A DNA stretch of 64,000 nt from a bacterium (GCA_905221205.1 CAJNCG010000005.1:62001-126000); one strand, 5' to 3'; numbered from the stretch's first letter, positions 18,610 to 28,680 are shown. The notes: a model not told the origin generated them from the letters alone. Numbers and translations are program-made.

Positions 18610-19608
18610 CTATTCTAAAATATTTTTACCTTCTTTAACTCGCCAGTGATAGTCTGATAAAATAATATCTTCGAGGGAGTAGCTAGCCTGCCAGTTAAGA
18701 AATTGTTTAGCTTTTGATGCATCTGCTAGGACGCTAGCTGGGTCACCAGCACGACGAGCAACAATCTCGTGTGGGATTTTTTGATCCAGCAATTCTTCAG
18801 CAGTTTTAAAGATTTCTTTGACAGTATAGCCTTTTTCAGTTCCTAGATTAAAGATTTGTGAAGAACTATTTTCTTGAAAGAGGTAATTCATCCCTTTAAC
18901 GTGGGCTTGTGCAAGGTCCAAGACATGAATGTAGTCCCGAATACATGAACCGTCACGTGTATCGTAGTCATCTCCAAATATTTTTAGGCTCTCATTTTGT
19001 CCCAATGCAGTCTTGTTGATGTTGGGAATGATGTGAGTTGGATTTTTCACACGCAGACCGTTTGAAGCATCCATTTCAGCCCCAGCTACATTAAAGTAAC
19101 GGAAAATGACATATTTCCAGTCGTAGCGATTGGCCATCCAGTAAATCATTCGTTCACCCATCAGTTTTGTTTCTGCATAAGGGTTGACAGGGTCGAGCAG
19201 GGTATTTTCAGTTGCTGGCTTGTCAATACAGTTATTACCATAGAGAGAAGCAGTCGAAGAGAACATGATTTTTTGAATGCCAACTTCAGATAGGACTTTG
19301 AGAACTTGGTTCATACCAGCAACATTGGCGGTGAAGTATTTGCTTGGGTTTTCAATACTTTCGCTCACAACAATTTCACCTGCACAATGCAGAACAGCAT
19401 CAATCTTATTTTCTTCTAAGTAAGCTTTTAGAGTACTAGCATCATAAACATCTAGTTGTTTAAAGCTAGCACGACTATCCACAGCCGAACGATTTCCTGT
19501 AGAGAGATTATCGAGGACATGCACCTGGTAGCCAGAATTTAAAAGAGCTTTAACGGTATGGGAGCCAATATAGCCAGCTCCACCTGTAACAAGAATTGTT
19601 TTGGTCAT
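18610..19608 (-). CDS. galE: UDP-glucose 4-epimerase
   Basis: This is a 332-residue extended short-chain dehydrogenase. The NAD-binding loop is TGGAGYIGSH, the catalytic Tyr-Lys pair is in NPYAETKLMGE and the Ser/Thr is in SSTASLYG. It interconverts UDP-glucose and UDP-galactose in the Leloir pathway and for surface polysaccharide precursors. The gene is alone on the minus strand with its own promoter and terminator. Confidence 0.94.
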   Translation of the reverse strand: MTKTILVTGGAGYIGSHTVKALLNSGYQVHVLDNLSTGNRSAVDSRASFKQLDVYDASTLKAYLEENKIDAVLHCAGEIVVSESIENPSKYFTANVAGMNQVLKVLSEVGIQKIMFSSTASLYGNNCIDKPATENTLLDPVNPYAETKLMGERMIYWMANRYDWKYVIFRYFNVAGAEMDASNGLRVKNPTHIIPNINKTALGQNESLKIFGDDYDTRDGSCIRDYIHVLDLAQAHVKGMNYLFQENSSSQIFNLGTEKGYTVKEIFKTAEELLDQKIPHEIVARRAGDPASVLADASKAKQFLNWQASYSLEDIILSDYHWRVKEGKNILE

Positions 19609-19636
19609 GATTTTTTCCTTTTCCTAGTTTTGTACT

Positions 19637-19665
19637 ATTTTAAAGAAAGAGGAAGGAAAAGTCAA
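19637..19665 (-). promoter_or_regulatory. galE promoter
   Basis: On the minus strand, TTGACT (19660-19665), a 17-base spacer and TAAAAT (19637-19642). It lies about 30 bases ahead of the galE start. Confidence 0.75.
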
Positions 19666-19866
19666 CTATTTTCTGTAAATTTCATGAAAAACGGAACAAA
19701 TATAGCGTTGAATTGTTTTTTGTTTGGAAATTAATGGTTTTGTTGGTCTTGGAATAGTTCTTAGATTTCACCTCACATGCAGAGAATACGATTTTTTCTA
19801 AGACACAGCAAGACTAAGATACTAATTTAGAAATCCACCTTCCCGCTATCCTTCTCCTATAAAAAG

Positions 19867-19875
19867 TGGTAAAAT
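19867..19875 (+). promoter_or_regulatory. Extended -10 promoter of pepA
   Basis: TGGTAAAAT at 19867-19875 lies 25 bases ahead of the pepA ATG, with no clear -35. The rest of the galE-pepA gap (19670-19860) shows no other recognisable element. Confidence 0.65.
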
Positions 19876-19899
19876 GGATGAAAGAAAGAAGGAACTGAA

Positions 19900-20964
19900 A
19901 TGATAACATTATTTTCAAAAATCAAAGAAGTAACAGAACTTGCTGCGATCTCAGGTCATGAAGCGCCTGTCCGTGCTTATCTTCGTGAAAAGTTGACACC
20001 GCATGTGGATGAAGTGGTGACAGACGGCTTGGGTGGTATTTTTGGTATCAAGCATTCAGAAGCTGTGGATGCACCGCGCGTCTTGGTCGCTTCTCACATG
20101 GATGAAGTTGGTTTTATGGTCAGCGAGATTAAGCCAGATGGTACCTTCCGTGTGGTTGAAATTGGTGGTTGGAATCCTATGGTAGTCAGTAGCCAACGTT
20201 TCAAACTCTTGACTCGTGATGGTCGTGAAATCCCAGTGATTTCAGGCTCTGTTCCTCCACATTTGACTCGTGGAAAGGGTGGACCAACCATGCCAGCCAT
20301 TGCAGATATCGTCTTTGATGGCGGTTTTGCGGACAAGGCTGAGGCAGAAAGTTTTGGCATCCGTCCTGGTGACACCATCGTACCAGATAGTTCCGCTATC
20401 TTGACAGCCAATGAAAAAAATATCATCTCAAAAGCTTGGGATAACCGCTACGGTGTTCTTATGGTGAGTGAGTTAGCAGAAGCCCTTTCAGGTCAAACAC
20501 TCGGAAATGAACTCTATCTTGGTTCTAACGTCCAAGAAGAGGTTGGTCTGCGTGGTGCTCATACCTCTACAACCAAGTTTGACCCAGAAGTCTTCTTAGC
20601 AGTTGATTGCTCACCTGCTGGTGATGTCTATGGTGGTCAAGGCAAAATTGGAGATGGAACCTTGATTCGTTTCTACGATCCAGGTCACTTGCTTCTCCCA
20701 GGAATGAAGGATTTCCTTTTGACAACGGCTGAAGAAGCTGGTATCAAGTACCAATACTACTGTGGTAAAGGCGGAACAGACGCTGGTGCAGCTCATTTGA
20801 AAAATGGTGGTGTCCCATCTACAACAATCGGTGTTTGCGCTCGTTATATCCATTCTCATCAAACCCTCTACGCTATGGATGACTTCTTAGAAGCTCAAGC
20901 TTTCTTGCAAGCCTTGGTGAAAAAATTGGATCGTTCAACGGTTGATTTGATTAAAAATTATTAA
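19900..20964 (+). CDS. pepA: Glutamyl aminopeptidase (M42 family)
   Basis: This 354-residue binuclear metallo-aminopeptidase removes N-terminal acidic residues from peptides in the cytoplasm. M42 markers are visible: ISGHEAPVR near the N-terminus, SHMDEVGFMV (metal ligand and catalytic Asp), WDNRYG, VQEEVGLRGA (catalytic Glu) and the late HSHQTLY metal ligand. GAAGGA precedes the ATG. Confidence 0.94.
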   Translation: MITLFSKIKEVTELAAISGHEAPVRAYLREKLTPHVDEVVTDGLGGIFGIKHSEAVDAPRVLVASHMDEVGFMVSEIKPDGTFRVVEIGGWNPMVVSSQRFKLLTRDGREIPVISGSVPPHLTRGKGGPTMPAIADIVFDGGFADKAEAESFGIRPGDTIVPDSSAILTANEKNIISKAWDNRYGVLMVSELAEALSGQTLGNELYLGSNVQEEVGLRGAHTSTTKFDPEVFLAVDCSPAGDVYGGQGKIGDGTLIRFYDPGHLLLPGMKDFLLTTAEEAGIKYQYYCGKGGTDAGAAHLKNGGVPSTTIGVCARYIHSHQTLYAMDDFLEAQAFLQALVKKLDRSTVDLIKNY

Positions 20965-20983
20965 ACATAAGGAGGTGGTAGGG

Positions 20984-21280
20984 ATGGTAGAACCAAACCT
21001 AGAAAGCCTTATAAAAGATCTTTACAATCATGCTCGACATGATTTGAGTGAAGATTTAGTTGCTGCTCTCCTAGAGACTGCTAAAAAACTGCCTGCTACA
21101 AATGAGCAATTGCTGGCAGTCCGTCTCTCAGGACTGGTCAATCGTGAATTGCTCCTAAATCCCAAACATCCGGCACCTGAGCTGGTCAATTTGGCTCGTT
21201 TTATCAAAAGAGAAGAAGCCAAGTACAGAGGAACTGCAGCTTCTGCGCTTATGTATGGGGAGCTCTTTAAAATGCTTTGA
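20984..21280 (+). CDS. Small helical protein, possible bacteriocin-immunity (EntA_Immun-like) protein
   Basis: This 98-residue protein without membrane segments is predicted to be nearly all helix. The pattern LESLIKDLYNHARH... LVNLARFIKREEAKY resembles four-helix enterocin A-type immunity proteins, which protect producers of class IIa bacteriocins. The assignment is tentative. The ATG at 20984 follows AGGAGG; a GTG nine bases upstream overlaps that ribosome site. It lies 19 bases after pepA and is probably co-transcribed. Confidence 0.6.
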   Translation: MVEPNLESLIKDLYNHARHDLSEDLVAALLETAKKLPATNEQLLAVRLSGLVNRELLLNPKHPAPELVNLARFIKREEAKYRGTAASALMYGELFKML

Positions 21281-21307
21281 TTCCATTGTGAATCAAAGCA
21301 TTTTTTC
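21270..21307 (+). terminator. Terminator of the pepA transcript
   Basis: AAATGCTTTGATTC (21270-21283, overlapping the stop codon) pairs perfectly with 21290-21303, followed by T residues. Confidence 0.85.
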
Positions 21308-21335
21308 TATATGGAAAAACCCTATTCTTGATGAG

Positions 21336-21364
21336 AAGAAAAAGCCATCCCATTCAGGATAGCT
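21336..21364 (-). terminator. Terminator of the Na/phosphate symporter gene
   Basis: On the minus strand, AGCTATCC and GGATGGCT form a stem followed by TTTTTCTT, ten bases after the gene's stop. Confidence 0.7.
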
Positions 21365-21373
21365 TCTTGGTTC

Positions 21374-23005
21374 TTAGATTTGTTCAGCAATGACCTTTTC
21401 AGCAAGGTTCATGGCGTGGTCAGATACACGAGTATAGTGGGAAATGATGTCGATAAAGTTGACCCCAGCTTGCGTTGAACACTCACCCTTGTTGAGGCGT
21501 TTGATGTGAGTTTTTCTGAGAACACGTTCCATATTGTTGATTTCTTTATGGCGTTCAATCAGACTTTGAGCTTTTTCGATATCATTGTTTTCCACGCTAT
21601 CAAGGGCATCCTTGATAAAGCCAGTGGTCTTTTGATAGATATCAGCTAATTCCTGCAAAGCAGCTTCAGAGAACTCAACATTTTTACGTTGAAGGTAGTC
21701 AGTCAGATTGATTAGCGCTTCTGCGTGATCCCCAATCCGTTCCAAATCGCGGGATGAATCCAGGATGTTGGTGAGTACTTCACTTTCTTTCTGGCTAAGA
21801 GCTTCACTCGAAAGAGTAATAAGATAACGAGTCAATTTTTCATCAATGGTATTGATTGCTTCTTCGGTCTTGTGTCCTTTTTCAGCAACTTTTTCATTGA
21901 GGTCAATGATGTAGTTGTATGAAAGGTCGAAGGCTTTAGAAGCGTAATTTCCTAAGTGAAGGAGTTCTTTTTTCGCATTTCCGAGAGCGATTGATGGAGC
22001 TTGTTTGATCAAATGCTCATCAAGGTAAAGCGGCTCGTACTTGACAACTTCGTCTTCACCAGGGATGAGCTTGGTTACAAAGAAAGCCAAGGCTCCGATG
22101 AATGGAAATTGTACAATGGTATTACTTACGTTAAAGGCACCGTGCGAGAAGGCGATGGTCATCTCAGGTGAGAGGTGAAGGAGTGCTTGGAAGTACTCAA
22201 TCATTGCAGTGAAGGGGCCTAATAAGATTAAGCAAAGAATAGTCCCTAGAACGTTAAAGGTGACGTGGGTCGCAGCAACGCGTTTCGCAGAGACATTGGC
22301 TCCAGCTGCCGCAATGATAACTGTTAGGGTTGTCCCGATATTATCCCCGAAGAGAACTGGTAGAGAACCTTTAAGGTCAAGGAATCCACCTGCATAGAGC
22401 CCTTGCAAAATCCCGATTGTCGCAGAAGAAGCTTGGATGAGGACGGTAATCACTGCACCGGCAAAAACTCCCAACACAGGATTTTGTCCCAAGGTTACCA
22501 TGTATTCCTTAAATTGTGGTAAATCTTTAAGCGGACTCATACCGGCACTGATTAGGTTGAGGGCGTAGAAGATTCCCCCCACACCAAACAGGATGCGCCC
22601 GATATTGTTTGCTGTTCTGTTTTTTGTAAAGAAAAGGAACATGGTTCCAAGGAAAATCAGGGGTAAAGCATACTCGCCAAGCTTGAAACCGATGATAAAG
22701 GAAGTAACGGTGGTTCCGATGTTGGCTCCCATGATAATTCCGATAGCCTGTCTAAGAGTGAGAAGACTAGCGCTGACCAGTCCAACCGTGATAACTGTAA
22801 CCCCTGTACTTGACTGAATCAGGGCAGTCACGACAATCCCAACTAGAACACCTAAAAAGGGATTGCTAGTGTACTTGTCAATATAAAAACGAAGGCGATC
22901 TCCAGCAGCTTGTTGCAAACCGTCTCCCATGGTCTTGATACTATATAAGAATAGTCCCAGACCACCTAAAAAGTGAAATAAAATTTCCTGCCAATTAATG
23001 GACAT
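21374..23005 (-). CDS. Na+/phosphate symporter family protein with PhoU-like tail
   Basis: This is a 543-residue NptA/YjbB-type protein. Two repeated Na_Pi_cotrans units (residues ~10-150 and ~165-310) hold the glutamine-serine signatures ALIQSSTGVTVI and LIQASSATIGI. A cytoplasmic PhoU-like helical domain spans residues ~335-540. It transports inorganic phosphate with sodium, and homologues also affect phosphate signalling. Its promoter is TTGTTA-17-TAAAAT on the minus strand (23049-23077). Confidence 0.88.
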   Translation of the reverse strand: MSINWQEILFHFLGGLGLFLYSIKTMGDGLQQAAGDRLRFYIDKYTSNPFLGVLVGIVVTALIQSSTGVTVITVGLVSASLLTLRQAIGIIMGANIGTTVTSFIIGFKLGEYALPLIFLGTMFLFFTKNRTANNIGRILFGVGGIFYALNLISAGMSPLKDLPQFKEYMVTLGQNPVLGVFAGAVITVLIQASSATIGILQGLYAGGFLDLKGSLPVLFGDNIGTTLTVIIAAAGANVSAKRVAATHVTFNVLGTILCLILLGPFTAMIEYFQALLHLSPEMTIAFSHGAFNVSNTIVQFPFIGALAFFVTKLIPGEDEVVKYEPLYLDEHLIKQAPSIALGNAKKELLHLGNYASKAFDLSYNYIIDLNEKVAEKGHKTEEAINTIDEKLTRYLITLSSEALSQKESEVLTNILDSSRDLERIGDHAEALINLTDYLQRKNVEFSEAALQELADIYQKTTGFIKDALDSVENNDIEKAQSLIERHKEINNMERVLRKTHIKRLNKGECSTQAGVNFIDIISHYTRVSDHAMNLAEKVIAEQI

Positions 23006-23048
23006 TTCTTTTTCCTCCGAAAAATAATAACGGAATTTCTCCTATTCT

Positions 23049-23077
23049 ATTTTAAAGGATAAAAGTAAATCTAACAA
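23049..23077 (-). promoter_or_regulatory. Promoter of the Na/phosphate symporter gene
   Basis: On the minus strand, TTGTTA (23072-23077), a 17-base spacer and TAAAAT (23049-23054). Confidence 0.65.
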
Positions 23078-23178
23078 GTGTTAAGCTAAGATTTTTGAAA
23101 GAAAATTCGTCAGAGAAGACCTTGATTATATTAATTTTACCAATTTCTAACCTAGATATAGGTATTTCCTTTTATATA

Positions 23179-23206
23179 TTGACATTTAAAGGAAATATTT
23201 TAAAAT
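23179..23206 (+). promoter_or_regulatory. endoD promoter
   Basis: TTGACA at 23179-23184, a 16-base spacer and TAAAAT at 23201-23206. It leaves a ~95-base leader that contains the dyad GGATAAAA/TTTTATCC (23237-23254). Nothing else is recognised between the divergent genes. Confidence 0.72.
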
Positions 23207-23308
23207 GAGGGAGGAATTATCTTGGTCCCTGTGATTGGGATAAAAAATTTTATCCAGAAAGTTAAGCGCTTTCTTTAAAAACAAAAAATAATCTTTTAGG
23301 AGGAGAAA

Positions 23309-26300
23309 ATGAAGGATCCATTTTTTGAAAGACGTTGTCGGTACAGTATTCGTAAGTTATCAGTAGGGGCTTGCTCGCTGATGATTGGGGCTGTTTTGTT
23401 TGCTGGTACAGCCTTGGCAGAAGAAACTGCTGTTCCTGAAAATAGCGGAGCTAATACAGAGCTTGTTTCAGGAGAAAGCGAGCATCCAGCTAGTGAAGCT
23501 GACAAGCAGAATGCAGGGGAACACGCTAGAGAAAACAAGCTAGAAAAGGCAGAAGGAGCAGAGACATCATCTGAAACTGCTTCGCCAGCAAGCAATGAAG
23601 CTGCAAATACTGAAACTGCAGAAGCAGCTAGCGCAGCTAAACCAGAGGAAAAAGCAAGTGAGGTGGTTGCAGAAACACCATCTTCAGAAGCAAAACCTAA
23701 GTCTGAAAAGGAAACAGAAGCAAAACCTGAAGCAGCTAACCAAGGGGATGAGTCTAAGCAGGCAGAAGAAGCTAATAAGGCTGAAAAAGAAGTTCAGCCC
23801 GATGTCCCTAAAAATACAGAAAAAACATTAAAACCAAAGGAAATCAAATTTAATTCTTGGGATGAATTGTTGAAATGGGAACCAGGTGCTCGTGAAGATG
23901 ATGCCATCAACCGCGGCTCTGTTGCCCTCGCTTCACGTCGGACAGGCCATCTGGTCAATGAAAAAGCTAGCAAGGAAGCAAAAGTTCAAGCCCTATCAAA
24001 TACCAATTCTAAAGCAAAAGACCACGCTTCTGTTGGTGGAGAAGAGTTCAAGGCTTATGCTTTTGACTACTGGCAATATCTAGATTCAATGGTCTTCTGG
24101 GAAGGTCTCGTTCCAACTCCTGACGTTATTGATGCAGGTCACCGTAACGGGGTTCCTGTATATGGTACACTCTTCTTCAACTGGTCAAATAGTATTGCAG
24201 ACCAAGAAAAATTTGCTGAAGCTTTGAAGCAAGATGCAGATGGTAGCTTCCCAATCGCCCGTAAATTGGTAGACATGGCCAAGTATTATGGCTATGATGG
24301 CTATTTCATCAACCAAGAAACAACTGGAGATTTGGTTGAACCTCTTGGAGAAAAGATGCGCCAGTTTATGCTCTATACCAAGGAATATGCTGCTAAAGTA
24401 AATCACCCAATTAAGTATTCTTGGTACGATGCCATGACCTATAACTATGGACGTTACCACCAAGATGGTTTGGGAGAATACAACTACCAATTCATGCAAC
24501 CTGAAGGAGATAAGGTTCCAGCAGACAACTTCTTTGCCAACTTTAACTGGGATAAGGCTAAGAATGATTACACTATTGCCACCGCCAACTGGATTGGCCG
24601 TAATCCTTATGATGTATTTGCAGGTTTGGAGTTGCAACAGGGTGGTTCCTACAAGACCAAGGTTAAGTGGAATGATATTTTAGATGAAAATGGGAAATTG
24701 CGTCTTTCTCTTGGTTTGTTTGCCCCAGATACCATTACAAGTTTAGGAAAAACTGGTGAAGATTATCATAAAAATGAAGATATCTTCTTTACAGGTTACC
24801 AAGGGGACCCTACTGGTCAAAAACCAAGTGACAAAGATTGGTATGGTATTGCTAACCTAGTTGCAGACCGTACGCCAGCAGTAGGTCATACCTTTACTAC
24901 TTCCTTTAACACAGGTCATGGTAGAAAATGGTTCGTAGACGGTAAGGTTTCTAAGGATTCTGAGTGGAATTACCGTTCAGTTTCAGGTGTTCTTCCGACA
25001 TGGCGCTGGTGGCAAAAATCAACTGGTGATAAGTTGAAAGCAAGCTATGACTTTGAAGATGCCTATAATGGTGGAACTTCTCTCAAATTTGCCGGGGATC
25101 TTTCAGGTGCGACCAAGCAAGATGTTAATTTGTACTCTACTCGCTTGAAGGTGACAGATACAACCAAATTGCATGTTGCCCACAAAGGAGGTAAGGGGAC
25201 CAAGGTCTATGTAGAATTTGCAACCAAGAAAGATTATACCTACGGTGATGAAGCTGCCCGTAAAGAATTGACAGTTTCAGATAACTGGACTACCGATGAT
25301 TTTGATTTGAGTGCCTTGGCGGGCAAAACAATTTACGGTATTAAACTCTATTTTGAAAATGACAAAGACTTAAAAGGCTATCAATTTAACTTGGGGCAAT
25401 TGACCATCAGCAATAATCAAGATGCTCCTCAGGCACCAACCACAGTAGCTGTAGCCAAACAAATCCTTAAAAATGCCCAAGAAGCGGAAGCAGTTGTGCA
25501 ATTTGAAGGAAACAAGGATGCAGATTTCTATGAAGTTTACGAAAAAGATGGAGACAGCTGGAAATTACTAACAGGTTCATCTTCTACAACTATTTATCTA
25601 CCAAAAGTTAGCCGTTCAGCAAGTGCTCAAGGTACAACTCAAGAACTGAAGGTTGTCGCAGTTGGTAAAAATGGGGTTCGTTCAGAAGCTGCAACAACAA
25701 CCTTTGATTGGGGCATGACTGTAAAAGATACCAGCCTACCAAAACCACTAGCTGAAAATATCGTTCCAGGTGCAACAGTTATTGATAGTACTTTCCCTAA
25801 GACTGAAGGTGGGGAAGGTATTGAAGGTATGTTGAATGGTACCATTACCAGTCTGTCAGACAAGTGGTCTTCTGGACAGTTAAGTGGTAGTGTGGATATT
25901 CGTTTGACTCAGCCACGTACAGTTGTTAGATGGGTGATGGACCATGCTGGAGCTGGTGGAGAATCTGTAAACGACGGTTTGATGAACACCAAAGACTTTG
26001 ATCTTTATTATAAAGATGCGGATGGTCAATGGAAGTTGGCTAAGGAAGTTCGTGGCAATAAAGCCCATGTTACAGATATTACCCTTGATAAACCTATCAC
26101 AGCTCAAGATTGGCGCTTGAATGTCGTTACATCTGACAATGGAACTCCATGGAAGGCTATTCGTATCTATAACTGGAAAATGTATGAAAAGCTTGATACA
26201 GAAAGTGTCAATATTCCGATGGCCAAGGCTGCAGCTCGTACTTTAGGCAATAACAAGGTACAAGTTGGCTTTGCAGACGTACCAGCTGGAGCTACCATTA

Positions 26301-28591
26301 CTGTTTATGACAATCCAAATTCTCAAACTCCGCTTGCAACCTTGAAGAGTGAAGTTGGAGGTGACCTAGCAAGTTCACCATTGGATTTGACAAATCACTC
26401 TGGTCTTCTTTACTATCGTACCCAGTTGCCAGGTAAGGAAATTAGTAATGTCCTTGCAGTTACTGTTCCGAAAGATGATCGAAGAATCAAGTCAGTCAGC
26501 CTAGAAACAGGACCTAAGAAAACAAGTTATGCTGAAGGGGAAGATTTGGACCTTAGAGGTGGTGTTCTTCGAGTTCAGTATGAAGGAGGAGCTGAGGACG
26601 AACTCATTCGTCTAACTCACGCAGGTGTATCCGTATCAGGCTTTGATACGCATCATAAGGGAGAACAAAATCTTACTTTACAATATTTGGGGCAACCGGT
26701 AAATACTAATTTATCAGTGACTGTCACTAGCCAAGATGAGGCAACTCCGAAAACTATTTTGGGAATTGAAGTGAGTCAGGAACCCAAAAAAGATTACCTA
26801 GTTGGGGATAGCTTAGACTTGTCTGAAGGACGCTTTGCAGTGGCTTATAGTAATGACACTATGGAAGAACATTCCTTTACTGATGAGGGAGTTGAAATTA
26901 CTGGTTACGATGCTCAAAAGACTGGTCGTCAAACCTTGACACTTCATTACCAAGGTCATGAAGTCAACTTTGATGTTTTGGTATCTCCAAAAGCAGCATT
27001 AAACGATGAGTACCTCAAACAAAAATTAGCAGAAGTTGAAGCAGCTAAGAACAAGGTGGTCTATAACTTTGCTTCACCAGAAGTAAAAGAAGCCTTCTTA
27101 AAAGCAATTGAAGCGGCCGAACAAGTGTTGAAAGACCATGAAACTAGTACCCAAGATCAAGTTAATGACCGACTTAATAAATTGACAGAAGCTCATAAAG
27201 CTCTGAATGGTCAAGAGAAATATACGGAAGAAAAGACAGAACTCGATCGCTTAACAGGTGAGGCCCAAGAACTCTTGGCTGCCAAACCAAACCATCCTTC
27301 AGGTTCTTCCCTAGCTCCACTTCTTGAAAAGAATAAGGTCTTGGTTGAAAAAGTAGATTTGAGTCCAGAAGAGCTTGCAACAGCAAAACAGAGTCTAAAA
27401 GATCTGGTTGTCTTATTGAAAGAAGACAAACCAGCAGTCTTTTCTGATAGTAAAACAGGTGTGGAAGTACACTTCTCAAATAAAGAAAAGACTGTCATCA
27501 AGGGCTTGAAAGTAGAGCGTGTCCAAGCAAGTGCTGAAGAGAAGAAATACTTTGCAGGAGAAGATGCCCATGTCTTTGAAATAGAAGGTTTGGATGAAAA
27601 AGGTCAAGACGTTGATCTCTCTTACGCTTCTATTGTGAAAATTCCAATTGAAAAAGATAAGAAAGTGAAGAAAGTATTCTTCTTGCCTGAAGGCAAAGAA
27701 GCAGTAGAATTGGCTTTTGAACAAACGGATAGTCATGTCATCTTTACAGCACCACACTTCACTCATTATGCCTTTGTTTATGAGTCTGCTGAAAAACTAC
27801 AGCCTGCTAAACCAGTAGAAAAGGTTATTTCAAGTAAGGAACCAACTGAAGGTGTCAATAATTTGGTTCAGGAAACTCCGAAATTAGAAATTGAAGAGAC
27901 AAGTCTTGCTTTCGAACACCAAGAACGAACAAATCCAAATCTCCCAGTCGGTCAGCGTCAACTTGTCCAAGCAGGAGTTGAGGGACAAATTCGTCGCTTG
28001 ATTGAAGTAGATAGTCAAGGCAATCGTACGCTTCGCGCTACAGAAGTTTTGAAAGAAGCAAGTCCTGAAATCGTAGAAGTAGGTACTGGTCTCATCCCTG
28101 CCAATCCAGCACCACAAAACAAAGACCTTCCAAAACTTTCTAATCAACCAGCTCAACCAGCGTCTGGCCAACAAAAGGCTCCTAAATTGGAAGTCCAAGA
28201 GGAAAAGATTGCCTTTGACCGTCAAGAACATGAAAATTCTGAGTTGCTAGTTGGGGAACAACGAGTCATCATACAGGGACGAGATGGTCTGTTAAGACAT
28301 GTCTTTGAAGTTGATGAAAACGGTCAGCGCCGCCTTCGTTCAACAGAGGTTATCCAAGAAGCCATTCCAGAAATTGTTGAAATTGGAACAAAAGTAAAAA
28401 CTGAATCAGTAGTAGTGTCTACACAAGAAAAATCAGTCCAAAATACAGCAGTTCAATCAGAAGAAGCAAGCAAACAATTGCCAAATACAGGAACAGTTGA
28501 TGCTAATGAAGCCCTAATAGCAGGCTTGGCCAGCCTTGGTCTTGCTAGTTTAGCCTTGACCTTGAAACAGAAAAAAGAAGATGAAGATTAA
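23309..28591 (+). CDS. endoD: Cell-wall-anchored endo-beta-N-acetylglucosaminidase EndoD (GH85)
   Basis: This 1760-residue surface enzyme cleaves the chitobiose core of N-glycans after exoglycosidases trim them. In order: YSIRK signal peptide (Tyr 12 onward), an Ala/Glu/Lys-rich linker to ~175, and the GH85 catalytic domain (~180-640) with Asn335 and Glu337 in YFINQET. These are the same two residues known to be catalytic in EndoD. Next come carbohydrate-binding-like beta domains (~650-990), two Big_3-like repeats (~1060-1230), a FIVAR-like helical segment and two related repeats near 1527 and 1626 that look like G5 domains. The end carries sortase motif LPNTG at 1724-1728, a hydrophobic helix and a charged tail. 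AGGAGGAG precedes the ATG. It lies next to pgk, as in pneumococcus. Confidence 0.94.
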   Translation: MKDPFFERRCRYSIRKLSVGACSLMIGAVLFAGTALAEETAVPENSGANTELVSGESEHPASEADKQNAGEHARENKLEKAEGAETSSETASPASNEAANTETAEAASAAKPEEKASEVVAETPSSEAKPKSEKETEAKPEAANQGDESKQAEEANKAEKEVQPDVPKNTEKTLKPKEIKFNSWDELLKWEPGAREDDAINRGSVALASRRTGHLVNEKASKEAKVQALSNTNSKAKDHASVGGEEFKAYAFDYWQYLDSMVFWEGLVPTPDVIDAGHRNGVPVYGTLFFNWSNSIADQEKFAEALKQDADGSFPIARKLVDMAKYYGYDGYFINQETTGDLVEPLGEKMRQFMLYTKEYAAKVNHPIKYSWYDAMTYNYGRYHQDGLGEYNYQFMQPEGDKVPADNFFANFNWDKAKNDYTIATANWIGRNPYDVFAGLELQQGGSYKTKVKWNDILDENGKLRLSLGLFAPDTITSLGKTGEDYHKNEDIFFTGYQGDPTGQKPSDKDWYGIANLVADRTPAVGHTFTTSFNTGHGRKWFVDGKVSKDSEWNYRSVSGVLPTWRWWQKSTGDKLKASYDFEDAYNGGTSLKFAGDLSGATKQDVNLYSTRLKVTDTTKLHVAHKGGKGTKVYVEFATKKDYTYGDEAARKELTVSDNWTTDDFDLSALAGKTIYGIKLYFENDKDLKGYQFNLGQLTISNNQDAPQAPTTVAVAKQILKNAQEAEAVVQFEGNKDADFYEVYEKDGDSWKLLTGSSSTTIYLPKVSRSASAQGTTQELKVVAVGKNGVRSEAATTTFDWGMTVKDTSLPKPLAENIVPGATVIDSTFPKTEGGEGIEGMLNGTITSLSDKWSSGQLSGSVDIRLTQPRTVVRWVMDHAGAGGESVNDGLMNTKDFDLYYKDADGQWKLAKEVRGNKAHVTDITLDKPITAQDWRLNVVTSDNGTPWKAIRIYNWKMYEKLDTESVNIPMAKAAARTLGNNKVQVGFADVPAGATITVYDNPNSQTPLATLKSEVGGDLASSPLDLTNHSGLLYYRTQLPGKEISNVLAVTVPKDDRRIKSVSLETGPKKTSYAEGEDLDLRGGVLRVQYEGGAEDELIRLTHAGVSVSGFDTHHKGEQNLTLQYLGQPVNTNLSVTVTSQDEATPKTILGIEVSQEPKKDYLVGDSLDLSEGRFAVAYSNDTMEEHSFTDEGVEITGYDAQKTGRQTLTLHYQGHEVNFDVLVSPKAALNDEYLKQKLAEVEAAKNKVVYNFASPEVKEAFLKAIEAAEQVLKDHETSTQDQVNDRLNKLTEAHKALNGQEKYTEEKTELDRLTGEAQELLAAKPNHPSGSSLAPLLEKNKVLVEKVDLSPEELATAKQSLKDLVVLLKEDKPAVFSDSKTGVEVHFSNKEKTVIKGLKVERVQASAEEKKYFAGEDAHVFEIEGLDEKGQDVDLSYASIVKIPIEKDKKVKKVFFLPEGKEAVELAFEQTDSHVIFTAPHFTHYAFVYESAEKLQPAKPVEKVISSKEPTEGVNNLVQETPKLEIEETSLAFEHQERTNPNLPVGQRQLVQAGVEGQIRRLIEVDSQGNRTLRATEVLKEASPEIVEVGTGLIPANPAPQNKDLPKLSNQPAQPASGQQKAPKLEVQEEKIAFDRQEHENSELLVGEQRVIIQGRDGLLRHVFEVDENGQRRLRSTEVIQEAIPEIVEIGTKVKTESVVVSTQEKSVQNTAVQSEEASKQLPNTGTVDANEALIAGLASLGLASLALTLKQKKEDED

Positions 28592-28635
28592 ATATCGAAA
28601 AATCTTGTGAAATCTTTCCTTATATTTCCAAAGTG

Positions 28636-28644
28636 TGATATAAT
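28636..28644 (+). promoter_or_regulatory. Extended -10 promoter of pgk
   Basis: TGATATAAT at 28636-28644, 37 bases ahead of pgk, with no good -35. Confidence 0.7.
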
Positions 28645-28680
28645 AGTTTCGAATAAAATAAATAAAGGGGTTTTTGTAAC

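Noticed and set aside
20984..21280. Confident enterocin A immunity protein
   Set aside because: Only size and helical pattern support this. It is kept as a tentative reading in the feature list.
27884..28231. Minus-strand frame of 115 codons inside endoD, and similar antisense frames in amiC, infB, nusA and dnaK
   Set aside because: They have no ribosome sites, show shadow-type composition and lie opposite well-supported genes.
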